From CAYVMX01 sp964452725 (GTDB lineage: Bacteria; Patescibacteriota; Gracilibacteria; JAHISY01): a DNA stretch of 63,716 nucleotides. Of the stretch, positions 1-7,069 are shown piece after piece (position 1 is the first letter of the stretch; each line of letters starts with the position of its first letter). Below the pieces are notes generated by a model. It did no database searches. It saw nothing but the letters and a program-made list of their open reading frames with translations, and had not been told where the DNA came from. Both the position numbers and the translations under genes were made by a program. The stretch covers positions 1 to 63,716 of the forward strand of contig CAYVMX010000005.1 of NCBI GenBank assembly GCA_964452725.1. The letters run 5' to 3'.

Positions 1-19
1 AATCCTGCCGGGCGCACCA
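1..19 (+). tRNA. 3' end of a tRNA gene (cut by window edge)
   Basis: The first bases read as the 3' strand of a T stem (CCTGC), an acceptor strand CGGGCGC, a discriminator A and an encoded CCA. All complete tRNA genes in this window also encode CCA and end in the same way. The anticodon lies outside the window, so the amino acid is unknown. The fragment is followed by the same type of hairpin that follows tRNA-Arg and tRNA-Ser here. Confidence 0.75.
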
Positions 20-25
20 GACCAA

Positions 26-51
26 GTTCTCTGCCGAAGGCAGAGGTTTTG
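26..51 (+). terminator. tRNA-trailing hairpin with GTTCTC...GGTTTTG flanks
   Basis: CTCTGCC and GGCAGAG form a 7-bp stem around a GAA triloop (29-45), preceded by GTT and followed by GTTTTG. It sits 6 bases after the tRNA CCA end and just before the convergent lysS stop. Very similar hairpins occur at 11919-11946 and 46402-46429, also after tRNA genes. A role in termination or 3' processing is inferred. Confidence 0.55.
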
Positions 52-53
52 GG

Positions 54-1640
54 CTAATTACTATCTACTGCCTTTTTCAAAGTCTGGACAGTCTCCTCGT
101 GCGGTAGCGCCGCCAGCATAAATCCCAACTGCGGACCACTTTCGCGATGAAGCAATACACGGTAAAAAACTTGAAACAGCTTCTTCGGTTCGACTTTCAG
201 CTCTTCCTTCAGCGCGTGCAAATGTGTATGAATATCATGTCCTGTAGCTTTGGGATTTTGCGTGAGGAAATCAACGATATCTGCCAGGATTTTCTTTTCT
301 ACATCATCTAGCTCATACTCGGCAGAGTAATCCCCCAGCTCGAACCGATACTGCTCCGGAGCGAGGCTGGCTAGCCACTTCTGAGCATACTTGATCCGTA
401 GTGCCAATTCCTGCTTTTCCGCGGCGGAAAGCTCAGAACCTTTGATCTCTGCCACTTGTTGTTCGATATCGAGATGCGGCATCTGACAAAGAAAAACTAG
501 CTGTGAGAACTTCGGTAAAGCTAGCTTTGGGGGGAGTTTCTTTTCATGACCGTGAGTCAGCTCAAAGATACGAGCAAGATCAGGGAATTTTTCTGGCGCA
601 TCGTAGTATTGCCTAGCAGCAGTATCATAGCCGTCGAAGAGTAGCGGCAGCGTATCGCCATCGGGCGTGAAATTCAGCGTCTTCATTACGTCCTTGTGTA
701 AGAGAAAATAACGAAAAATATGCCGAGGTAGCATCGCTGCTACTGCTTCGGCCGTCGCACCCGCACCCGAACTAGAGCTCATCTTCGCTCCACCGATCAA
801 GATAAACTCATGCCGAATATCAAAAGGATGCTGAATCCCAAAAACCTCCTTGGCGATACGGTTCGCCACTAGCCGCGAGCCACCTGCCGCGTAGTGATCC
901 TTGCCCGCGCCTTCGATATCTGTGTTGGTCGCTTGCCATTTCGCCGCCCACTCGACCTTCCATGGTAGCGTCCCCGCTCCGCCGAATGGTGATTTGTATC
1001 CAGTATGCCCACAGCCTTGGGTGTACTTCACAGCGTCTTTGCGGCACTCGTAGGCTACCTTTTCACCGTCGAAGCTTTTTACGACTGTCGTAGCGATCTT
1101 GCCACACTCATCGCAGATGACTTGGAGCGGATACCAGTCCTCCCCTTTTTCGCTACCCGAGACTGCTTTGTAAATCTGGCGAATTAAATCTTTTTGCTCG
1201 AGTGCCTGTCGGATCGCCTCGTCGTACTCCCCCGCAGCGTAGCGAGCACTACCACGGTAAAACTCCAACTCAAAACCAATACTTTTCAAAACCTGAATAT
1301 AAGGACCAGCAAACTCTTCCGCATAGTTGGCGTACTCCCCGCTCGGACTCGGACAATCGACCAAACGCTTACCTAAGTGCTGAGAAAAATCAGCAGATAC
1401 ATACGGTGGTAGTGCATCGAGCGCATCAGTATCATTGATCTCGTAAAGGTACGAGACACTAACCCCAGCACTTTTTAGGTCTTCGGCGAGGAAACCATGC
1501 AGACTAGCACTCCGCAGACTCCCCACATGAGGACGACCAGAAAGCGTCTTTTCATCACGAATTACAAGCGTTTCACCTTCTTTTATACGCTTGGCAAAAA
1601 TCTCTTTGATCTCATTCGAAATTTTATCAGCCCAAAACAT
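54..1640 (-). CDS. lysS: Lysyl-tRNA synthetase, class I
   Basis: Charges tRNA-Lys with lysine in the cytoplasm. This is the class I (archaeal/spirochaete-type) enzyme, not the common class II bacterial form. Residues 34-42 carry the HIGH-like signature (GRPHVGSLR), and the KMSKS-like loop reads KMSSSSG near residue 287. Cysteine pairs at roughly 175-210 (CDEC and a later CxxxxxxxxCG) suggest a zinc-binding insertion. The C-terminal third is the helical anticodon-binding cage. The length of 528 aa is normal for the family. The ATG start has an extended -10 (TGCTAAAAT) ending 21 bases upstream. The gene is divergent from the small orphan at 1738. Confidence 0.96.
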   Translation of the reverse strand: MFWADKISNEIKEIFAKRIKEGETLVIRDEKTLSGRPHVGSLRSASLHGFLAEDLKSAGVSVSYLYEINDTDALDALPPYVSADFSQHLGKRLVDCPSPSGEYANYAEEFAGPYIQVLKSIGFELEFYRGSARYAAGEYDEAIRQALEQKDLIRQIYKAVSGSEKGEDWYPLQVICDECGKIATTVVKSFDGEKVAYECRKDAVKYTQGCGHTGYKSPFGGAGTLPWKVEWAAKWQATNTDIEGAGKDHYAAGGSRLVANRIAKEVFGIQHPFDIRHEFILIGGAKMSSSSGAGATAEAVAAMLPRHIFRYFLLHKDVMKTLNFTPDGDTLPLLFDGYDTAARQYYDAPEKFPDLARIFELTHGHEKKLPPKLALPKFSQLVFLCQMPHLDIEQQVAEIKGSELSAAEKQELALRIKYAQKWLASLAPEQYRFELGDYSAEYELDDVEKKILADIVDFLTQNPKATGHDIHTHLHALKEELKVEPKKLFQVFYRVLLHRESGPQLGFMLAALPHEETVQTLKKAVDSN

Positions 1641-1661
1641 AGAAAAAAGTAAAGTAGAAAG

Positions 1662-1670
1662 ATTTTAGCA
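1662..1670 (-). promoter_or_regulatory. Extended -10 element of lysS
   Basis: On the minus strand this reads TGCTAAAAT, the extended -10 form that recurs ahead of many genes in this window. It lies next to the divergent promoter at 1682-1710, so the two may influence each other. Confidence 0.55.
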
Positions 1671-1681
1671 CGGACTTACTA

Positions 1682-1710
1682 TTGACAATCTATAATATTT
1701 AGTCTAAAAT
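1682..1710 (+). promoter_or_regulatory. Near-consensus sigma-70 promoter for the 97-aa orphan
   Basis: TTGACA at 1682-1687, a 17-base spacer and TAAAAT at 1705-1710. The predicted start of transcription is about 1717, giving a leader of roughly 20 bases before the ATG at 1738. Confidence 0.7.
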
Positions 1711-1737
1711 CATAGTAACGATAATCAGCTTTTACTT

Positions 1738-2031
1738 ATGTCTACAGATACACTCCGACTCGACACTACCGACAGTAGCCTAGAAAACATCGCAGCAATG
1801 CGAAAAGAGTTGGATGAACTTTTTCGTGAGATAAAGCAGAGTAAACCTAAGGAATACCCAAAAAGACTAATCTCAACTGACACTCAGCCAGATGATGTAG
1901 TAGCGAGATTGTACGAAGTATGTTTTGAGGAAGATAAAAACCACTCTCTACCAGAGAGTAGGACTGGTATTCCAACGTACCTATTCGGCGATAGTGCCAA
2001 TAGCCAAATCAAACTACCTCTTGCGGTATAA
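1738..2031 (+). CDS. Hypothetical protein, 97 aa
   Basis: I do not recognise this protein. It is soluble, has no signal peptide or membrane segment, and is rich in charged residues. Residues 20-40 form a likely amphipathic helix (MRKELDELFREIKQ). It contains a single cysteine. The case that it is a real gene is the strong promoter at 1682-1710 and the exact fit between lysS (divergent) and hisS: its TAA stop abuts the hisS stop codon with no intervening base. Function unknown. Confidence 0.55.
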   Translation: MSTDTLRLDTTDSSLENIAAMRKELDELFREIKQSKPKEYPKRLISTDTQPDDVVARLYEVCFEEDKNHSLPESRTGIPTYLFGDSANSQIKLPLAV

Positions 2032-3441
2032 CTACTCCTCCTCCTCTACTATCAGTAGCTCATCTTCTGGGCGCATTTTGCCCCTAGTTATATCGTCACT
2101 CGGATCATAAAAGTCGAGGTTTTGCTGACCGAGTTTTTTTAGGATCTCAGGCACAGCCTCAGCGAGCGGTATGATATCCTGCTTACCGGCTGCCATATCT
2201 CGCAAGATTATTTTACCTTCACGGACCTCTACCTCACCGAGGATCAGAGCATACTGCACTCCGAAACGATCGGCCTTGCCAAGCTGGGATTTCATACTCG
2301 CTGTACCGAGTGCTCCGAGTGTATGCACACCAGCAGTACGTAGCTCAGAGAGTATCCTCATCGCCTCCTTCTTCGCCTCCCAGCCGAGCTGCGCTACGAA
2401 GACTTGGACATTGTCTTTGTCTGGTACTTCGAGATTTTCAGCTTTCATCTGGTCAATGATACGCTCAATCCCTGCGGCATAGCCGCATGCTGGTGTCTCA
2501 GCGCCACCGAGCGTCTCGACCAACCCATCATAGCGTCCACCACTTGCGATGGAGTTTTGAGCACCATCACTCGCAGCCCAAAACTCGAAGACAGTGTGAG
2601 TATAGTAGTCCAAACCGCGCACAAGCGAAGGATTTTCTACATAATCTACACCAGCGATATCAAGTAACTCTTTGACTTTGTCATAATGCTCTTTGGCCTC
2701 CTTGCTGATATGGTCAGTTAGCTTGGGGGCGAGATCAGCGAGTATCCGACAATCCTCCGACTTACAGTCGAGCAAGCGCATTGGATTATTCTCCAGACGT
2801 CCCTGACAATCCTCACAGAGGTTACGCTCTTTACCCGCATAGTAATCTTGTAAAATTTCAGCGTACTTTTGTCGATCAGCAAGCGACCCAATAGTATTGA
2901 TTTGAAGTTTGAGCTTATGGGCGATCTTGAGATCTTGGTGGATCAGATCAGCAAGCTGAATCACCTGCGCATCGACAGCCGGATCAGACTCTCCTAGCAC
3001 CTCGAAGCCAAACTGCCAAAACTGGCGGAAGCGACCTTTTTGTGGACGATCATGGCGAAAGTGTGGCTCGATGTAGTAGAGCTCCACTGGTTGTGGCAAA
3101 CTCCCCATACCGTGCTGGATAAAAGCACGCACAATCCCTGCTGTCCCTTCTGGCTTGAGTGCCAACTCACTACCTCCAGTAGTTTTTAGGCTGTAGAGCT
3201 CTTTTTCTATGATGTCAGTATTATCTCCGACTGAGCGCACAAACACTGCTTTGTCTTCCATAACTGGCGTGCTGATACGTCGAAAACCTGCCTGACGTGC
3301 GCGGTGACGCACGACTTTTTTGATCAAAGTAAAATACGCATGATCTTCTGGCAAAAAGTCTTTCATGCCACGCGGTAGCTGAAGCCTCTCTGGCTTTGGT
3401 TGATTTTTAACAATTGCTGGGGTTTTTTTGGTACGAGTCAT
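2032..3441 (-). CDS. hisS: Histidyl-tRNA synthetase
   Basis: Class II synthetase that charges tRNA-His. Near the N-terminus is the RGMKDFLPE element typical of HisRS. Motif 2 includes the FRHDRPQKGRFRQFWQ stretch. The HisA signatures are LVRGLDYYTHTVFEF and GGRYDGLV in the middle, followed by an anticodon-binding domain (residues ~360-450). An upstream ATG at 3477 is possible. I choose the ATG at 3441 (MTRTKKTP) because a -10 hexamer TAAATT (minus strand, 3549-3554 excluded; it lies at 3449-3454) ends 7 bases upstream, so transcription should begin at this codon. Length is then 469 aa. The acidic C-terminal tail (EEEE) is unremarkable. Confidence 0.95.
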   Translation of the reverse strand: MTRTKKTPAIVKNQPKPERLQLPRGMKDFLPEDHAYFTLIKKVVRHRARQAGFRRISTPVMEDKAVFVRSVGDNTDIIEKELYSLKTTGGSELALKPEGTAGIVRAFIQHGMGSLPQPVELYYIEPHFRHDRPQKGRFRQFWQFGFEVLGESDPAVDAQVIQLADLIHQDLKIAHKLKLQINTIGSLADRQKYAEILQDYYAGKERNLCEDCQGRLENNPMRLLDCKSEDCRILADLAPKLTDHISKEAKEHYDKVKELLDIAGVDYVENPSLVRGLDYYTHTVFEFWAASDGAQNSIASGGRYDGLVETLGGAETPACGYAAGIERIIDQMKAENLEVPDKDNVQVFVAQLGWEAKKEAMRILSELRTAGVHTLGALGTASMKSQLGKADRFGVQYALILGEVEVREGKIILRDMAAGKQDIIPLAEAVPEILKKLGQQNLDFYDPSDDITRGKMRPEDELLIVEEEE

Positions 3442-3493
3442 AGAGGTAAATTTAGACAACAGGACAATGAGAAGCATTGTAGCAGCAAAAACC

Positions 3494-3522
3494 TTGAAAA
3501 AAAAGTGTATTTTTGCTAAAAT
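3494..3522 (+). promoter_or_regulatory. Promoter placing transcription at the start codon of the 127-aa gene
   Basis: TTGAAA at 3494-3499, a 17-base spacer, and the extended -10 TGCTAAAAT at 3514-3522. Only 6 bases separate the -10 from the ATG at 3529, so the mRNA should be leaderless or nearly so. The spacer starts with an A-run and ends with a T-run, as in the clpP and VirD4-like promoters of this window. Confidence 0.7.
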
Positions 3523-3528
3523 AGCCAG

Positions 3529-3912
3529 ATGACTCGAACTTATATTTACGTTATTTCTGTACTACTGCTTACTGTCTTTGGCAGCGGCACTACACTGGCA
3601 GGTACCCTCACGGCATCACCGACTGGTATGAATCAGTTTGGGCGCAGTCTGACGCGTGAAGCTGGCATCAGCACAATGGCGTCTACAGGGACAGCCACAG
3701 AAACAATCACCAGCAAACCTACAATACAGCGATCTACACCGCCTACTCCCAGTATCACCAGCATAGCGAAGGAGAATTTATTTTCTGGCTTCAATCTGAC
3801 ACTACTAGGACTCACTATATTGGTTATCTGTAGCGGCTTACTTTGGCGATTTATCTACGCGGAGCACCGCCTAACAACAGAAATCCAAAAATTTGGAAGT
3901 ACTAAATACTAA
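3529..3912 (+). CDS. Hypothetical exported or membrane-anchored protein, 127 aa
   Basis: An N-terminal hydrophobic segment (residues 6-24, YIYVISVLLLTVFGSGTTLAG) looks like a signal peptide or signal anchor. A Thr/Ser/Pro-rich stretch follows (25-80) and then a second membrane helix (about 90-110, LTLLGLTILVICSGLLWRF) with a short basic tail. The predicted layout is an extracytoplasmic low-complexity linker held by a C-terminal anchor. I do not recognise the family. The gene is divergent from hisS and is followed by the regulated small-peptide gene at 4021. Confidence 0.6.
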   Translation: MTRTYIYVISVLLLTVFGSGTTLAGTLTASPTGMNQFGRSLTREAGISTMASTGTATETITSKPTIQRSTPPTPSITSIAKENLFSGFNLTLLGLTILVICSGLLWRFIYAEHRLTTEIQKFGSTKY

Positions 3913-3920
3913 AAACAGTC

Positions 3921-3992
3921 AGTCAAAATTTGACTTTGATAGTTATCAAAACCTAAACTGCCTCTGGAAGGTCGAATTTTTAATATTAAAAA
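3921..3992 (+). promoter_or_regulatory. Promoter with three palindromes ahead of the Asp/Gly/Cys peptide gene
   Basis: TTGACT (3930-3935), an 18-base spacer and TAAACT (3954-3959) form a promoter. A perfect 7-1-7 inverted repeat, AGTCAAAATTTGACT (3921-3935), covers the -35. A second perfect repeat, TTGATAGTTATCAA (3936-3949), fills most of the spacer. In the predicted leader a perfect 16-bp palindrome, TTTTTAATATTAAAAA, lies at 3977-3992. The first two are well placed to be repressor operators. The third could be a second operator or an RNA hairpin just ahead of the ribosome binding site. Confidence 0.6.
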
Positions 3993-4020
3993 ATATGCGA
4001 AAGAAGGAGGTGAAAATTAC

Positions 4021-4203
4021 ATGACTGATTTTTACAAAACTTTTGAAGGAGAAGACGACGAAAACAAAGGTGGCGACGGTGACAATGGTGACCAAGGCAG
4101 CACAAACGATGACGGTGCTAGCAAGGATGACGGTGCTGGCAAGGATGACGGTGGCTGTGCTAGCGACGGTGACAATGGTGGCTGTAGTGGTAGCTGCTGT
4201 TAG
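4021..4203 (+). CDS. Small acidic Asp/Gly-rich peptide with cysteine-rich tail, 60 aa
   Basis: I do not recognise this family. Residues 1-16 (MTDFYKTFEGEDDENK) look like an acidic head. Residues 17-60 are low complexity, built of Asp, Gly, Asn, Ser and Lys, with cysteines only at 46, 55, 59 and 60 and a terminal SGSCC. The DNA has an 18-bp tandem unit (4108-4125, 4126-4143, partial third) and an 18-bp direct repeat (4073-4090 and 4163-4180). No signal peptide or membrane segment is seen. It has a perfect Shine-Dalgarno sequence, AAGGAGGTGA (4004-4013), unlike most genes here, and its own promoter, palindromes and terminator. It could be a metal-binding protein, a RiPP-type precursor with a Cys core, or a structural peptide. 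The sequence alone does not decide. Confidence 0.65.
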   Translation: MTDFYKTFEGEDDENKGGDGDNGDQGSTNDDGASKDDGAGKDDGGCASDGDNGGCSGSCC

Positions 4204-4227
4204 TTTTTCGGAGTTTCGAAACAAACT

Positions 4228-4258
4228 AAAAATCCCTTGCTCGGTGTGAGGGATTTTT
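4228..4258 (+). terminator. Rho-independent terminator between convergent genes
   Basis: AAAAATCCCT (4228-4237) pairs with AGGGATTTTT (4249-4258) around an 11-base loop. A-run and T-run flank both sides, so it can work for the small-peptide gene on the plus strand and for rluD on the minus strand. Confidence 0.8.
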
Positions 4259-5169
4259 CATTTACGCAACTTTGTCAAAAGTTCTTGCAAATCTGCTGAC
4301 AACGAACTCACAAACTCGACAGGCTGACCCGTTGCTGGATGTGTAAATCCTAGTCGTGCCGAGTGGAGAAACTGTCGTGGTGCTCCAAACTTTTTATTGA
4401 TTTTTTTGTGACCATAGAGACTGTCACCGATGACTGGATGTCCGAGACTAGCGAAATGAACACGAATCTGATGTGTACGACCAGTCAGTAGGCGTACCTT
4501 TACCAATGTGGCACCACTGAACCGCTCCAAGACCTCGAATTCTGTGATCGCCTCTCTGGCATCAGGGGCATTTGAGATGGTTCTACGCGTCCTATCGTTG
4601 GCCCCTCGTCCAAGTGGCGCATCGATACGACCTTTGTCGGTCTTGAGATTACCACTCACCAGCGTGAGGTACTCTTTCGTCACGTCACGCTCAGCGAACT
4701 GCTTAGTGAGCTTGGTCTTGGCATTGTCAGTCTTGGCGACGACCATAGTACCGCTCGTATCACGGTCGAGACGATGGACCAGACCTGGTCGTTTACTGTC
4801 CATACCTGGCAGATCTTTGCAATGATGTAGAAGTGCGTTGACCAAAGTACCTGTCACGTGTCCACCATGATCTGTCGGGTGTGCCACCATGCCAGCAGGC
4901 TTATCCAATACCAAAATCTCTGAATCCTCAGAGATGATAGTAAGTGGTATGTCTTCAGGCTGAATAGTTAGATCTTTGAGCGCTGGTACAGCCACCTCTA
5001 CAATATCATCTGTCTGAAGTTTTTGACTTGGTTTCGTGATGATACCACCTACCGTGAGCCGGCATTTCTTGAGAAACTCACGCGAATACTGCGGCAGCTC
5101 CCCTGCGAGGAATTTATCTAAGCGCTGACCGGCACTATCCCCCAGTACGACAAATTTAAAAAAAGCCAT
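4258..5169 (-). CDS. rluD: RluD-family 23S rRNA pseudouridine synthase
   Basis: Converts uridines of 23S rRNA (or a related structured RNA) to pseudouridine. An S4 RNA-binding domain covers residues 10-70 (SAGQRLDKFLAGELPQYSREFLKK). The catalytic loop HRLDRDTSGTMVVAK holds the active-site Asp near residue 137. Later motifs include RTHQIRVHFASLGHPVIGD. The length of 303 aa is typical. The exact target (RluA, C or D type) cannot be set. Its ATG is preceded by TGCTAAGCT with a 6-base gap, predicting a leaderless start 27 bases after the stop of the zinc-ribbon gene. It ends in TGA, showing that TGA is a stop in this genome. Confidence 0.92.
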   Translation of the reverse strand: MAFFKFVVLGDSAGQRLDKFLAGELPQYSREFLKKCRLTVGGIITKPSQKLQTDDIVEVAVPALKDLTIQPEDIPLTIISEDSEILVLDKPAGMVAHPTDHGGHVTGTLVNALLHHCKDLPGMDSKRPGLVHRLDRDTSGTMVVAKTDNAKTKLTKQFAERDVTKEYLTLVSGNLKTDKGRIDAPLGRGANDRTRRTISNAPDAREAITEFEVLERFSGATLVKVRLLTGRTHQIRVHFASLGHPVIGDSLYGHKKINKKFGAPRQFLHSARLGFTHPATGQPVEFVSSLSADLQELLTKLRK

Positions 5170-5196
5170 ACGGTCAGCTTAGCAGCTCTTATCGAC

Positions 5197-5415
5197 TTAG
5201 TCCTCTTTTATTCTGTAAAAATTCTTCACAGAAAGCTCCGTGCCAAATGCTACTTCGGCCTTGCTACAAATAGGACAGCGAAATGTAAACTTACGTTTGG
5301 TTTGGATAGCTTTCACAGACTTTTCACAGCGCTTACAATAAAAAGCCAAAGAGTCTGACTGAATATCTTTTTCGTCTTTTGGGAGCGGTTTGATGGTGCG
5401 TTCGGTTGTTGCCAT
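5197..5415 (-). CDS. Zinc-ribbon protein, 72 aa
   Basis: Two CxxC pairs (C27/C30 and C47/C50) separated by 16 residues form a four-cysteine zinc ribbon within FYCKRCEKS...FRCPICSKA. The rest is charged. Small ribbons of this kind bind nucleic acid or act as accessory subunits, but no specific role can be assigned. It lies 8 bases downstream of the four-helix membrane protein gene and upstream of rluD on the same strand, so co-transcription is likely. No cysteine is missing. Confidence 0.7.
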   Translation of the reverse strand: MATTERTIKPLPKDEKDIQSDSLAFYCKRCEKSVKAIQTKRKFTFRCPICSKAEVAFGTELSVKNFYRIKED

Positions 5416-5423
5416 AGGAGGTT

Positions 5424-6017
5424 TTAAATATCGAGGCGCATACGACTATCATCTGCTGCGGAGTCGATTGATTTGTCTGTCGGTACTGTCTGGTGACCAT
5501 GATTCGCTACCGCATCGACACTGTGTCGACGTGGCATGCGTGTCAACAGCTCGTGGTGTCCGACTGAGCTTTTGCCCTCCTCTAGTCGCAGCAGATAACC
5601 GCCGAGGAAGACAAGTGCCGCACCAATAAAAGCCAGATGAATCCCATAACGTAGATCGTAATTGACTGCCCGCGTCAGCGCAGTGGAATGCATGACAGTC
5701 AGCACCAGTACGAGTAATGCAGTCTCACCACCAAAAAAAAGTAGCAATGTTGACTCACGCCAGTGCATCTGTGGTGGTCGTGCTCCCAGCAATGGCAAGA
5801 TCACGATGAATAGAGCCGCTGTAGAAAAAATCAACGTCAAGAAACCAATAATAAAGTTTTGATCGCCAAAACCGCTATAAGACTGCTCTGTGCCGAGTGT
5901 AGCGACACCTACAGCATGCCACGGCATAAAAATCGCAATAAGCGACAGCAAGGCACCGACCAGTACAAACTGACGAGCAACTGAGAGCGATTTGAGATGG
6001 GCAACAGCACGGCGCAT
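5424..6017 (-). CDS. Four-helix membrane protein, 197 aa
   Basis: Four hydrophobic helices are visible at about residues 17-36, 52-77, 88-111 and 125-145, with a polar C-terminal tail of about 50 residues (EEGKSSVGHHELLTRMPRR...). I do not recognise the family. It is the first gene of a short minus-strand run with the zinc-ribbon protein and rluD, and is divergent from corA. A -10-like TAAGCT lies 9 bases before its ATG. Confidence 0.6.
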   Translation of the reverse strand: MRRAVAHLKSLSVARQFVLVGALLSLIAIFMPWHAVGVATLGTEQSYSGFGDQNFIIGFLTLIFSTAALFIVILPLLGARPPQMHWRESTLLLFFGGETALLVLVLTVMHSTALTRAVNYDLRYGIHLAFIGAALVFLGGYLLRLEEGKSSVGHHELLTRMPRRHSVDAVANHGHQTVPTDKSIDSAADDSRMRLDI

Positions 6018-6100
6018 AGTGTCGAGAGCTTAACGAAAAGCCACTCAAAAATACAGTCTGCGTTGACTTTTGAACTCTTTTTTTGCACAATTATCTGGCT

Positions 6101-7021
6101 ATGGTCTCCAGTAAGATCGCCATCACGACGAAACACTTTACTTGGTACGACTTCGTCGATCCGACAGAAGCTGATGTAAAAAAACTCCGTGATAAGTTTC
6201 GCTTTCACCCGCTCGACTACGAAGACTGTCTGACGGAAAACCAGCGTCCTAAAATAGACGAATACGAACGCTATCTTTTTATTGTATTGCACTTCCCTGT
6301 GTGGAGCTCTCGCACACGTCGCGTCACGACAGCTGAAATTGATATTTTTATCGGTAGTGATTTCGTCATCACTCTCCATGACGATAGTCTGCCACCACTA
6401 GCCAAACTACGAGAAAAATGCCATCAGACTGCTGGTAAGCGTGACTTAATGGAACGCGGAGCAGGATACTTCCTTTATGAACTATCGAGCGAGCTGTTTG
6501 ATTATTGTTTCCCGATCATAGACAACCTCTCGCGCACAGCGACGAAGATTGAGCGCGATGTCTTCGACACTGATGCACCGCGTGATCTACTGCGTGAGAT
6601 TATGTTGTTGAAGAAAAATATCATTACCTTCCGCAGGATACTCGCGCCAGAGCGCTCGGTAGTATCATCACTAGAGCATAAAAATAAGAAGTTCCTACCA
6701 CATGATCTCGAAGTTTACTTTGACGATGTAGTGGATAAAGTCGAAAAACTCTGGAACTCTCTAGATAGTCTGAAAGAAGTCGGCGAGACACTTCAAGATG
6801 CTAACGAAAGTTTGATCAGCCACACAACGAGTAATACGATCCGCGTGCTGACTGTCTTTTCCGTAGTTTTATTGCCGTTGACTTTGATCTCAGGACTATT
6901 TGGCATGAACGTAGCACTACCCTACTCCGATAGACCATTTGCTTTCGCTATGATCGTCGGTGGCATGCTAATCATAGTGCTGTTGATGGTGCTGTTTTTT
7001 CGCTGGAAAAAGTGGCTATAG
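6101..7021 (+). CDS. corA: CorA-family magnesium/cobalt channel
   Basis: Pentameric inner-membrane channel that lets Mg2+ (or Co2+/Ni2+) into the cell. The large N-terminal cytoplasmic funnel covers residues 1-245. Two C-terminal helices follow, with the signature GMN in LISGLFGMNVALPY at the end of the first, and a basic C-terminus (RWKKWL). The length of 306 aa is normal. An in-frame ATG lies 18 bases upstream at 6083, but the protein beginning MVSSKIAITTKHFTW fits the family better. It is divergent from the four-helix protein and followed 48 bases later by the PBP gene. Confidence 0.93.
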   Translation: MVSSKIAITTKHFTWYDFVDPTEADVKKLRDKFRFHPLDYEDCLTENQRPKIDEYERYLFIVLHFPVWSSRTRRVTTAEIDIFIGSDFVITLHDDSLPPLAKLREKCHQTAGKRDLMERGAGYFLYELSSELFDYCFPIIDNLSRTATKIERDVFDTDAPRDLLREIMLLKKNIITFRRILAPERSVVSSLEHKNKKFLPHDLEVYFDDVVDKVEKLWNSLDSLKEVGETLQDANESLISHTTSNTIRVLTVFSVVLLPLTLISGLFGMNVALPYSDRPFAFAMIVGGMLIIVLLMVLFFRWKKWL

Positions 7022-7069
7022 CGTAATCGAATATATCACCTGTAGATTGTTTCTGGTAAACTCTAGCGG

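Noticed and set aside
4043..4249. Alternative Val/Thr/Ala-rich frames across the small Asp/Gly/Cys gene, on both strands
   Set aside because: Only the frame at 4021 starts directly behind the perfect Shine-Dalgarno and ends ahead of the terminator; the others are shadows of its repeats.
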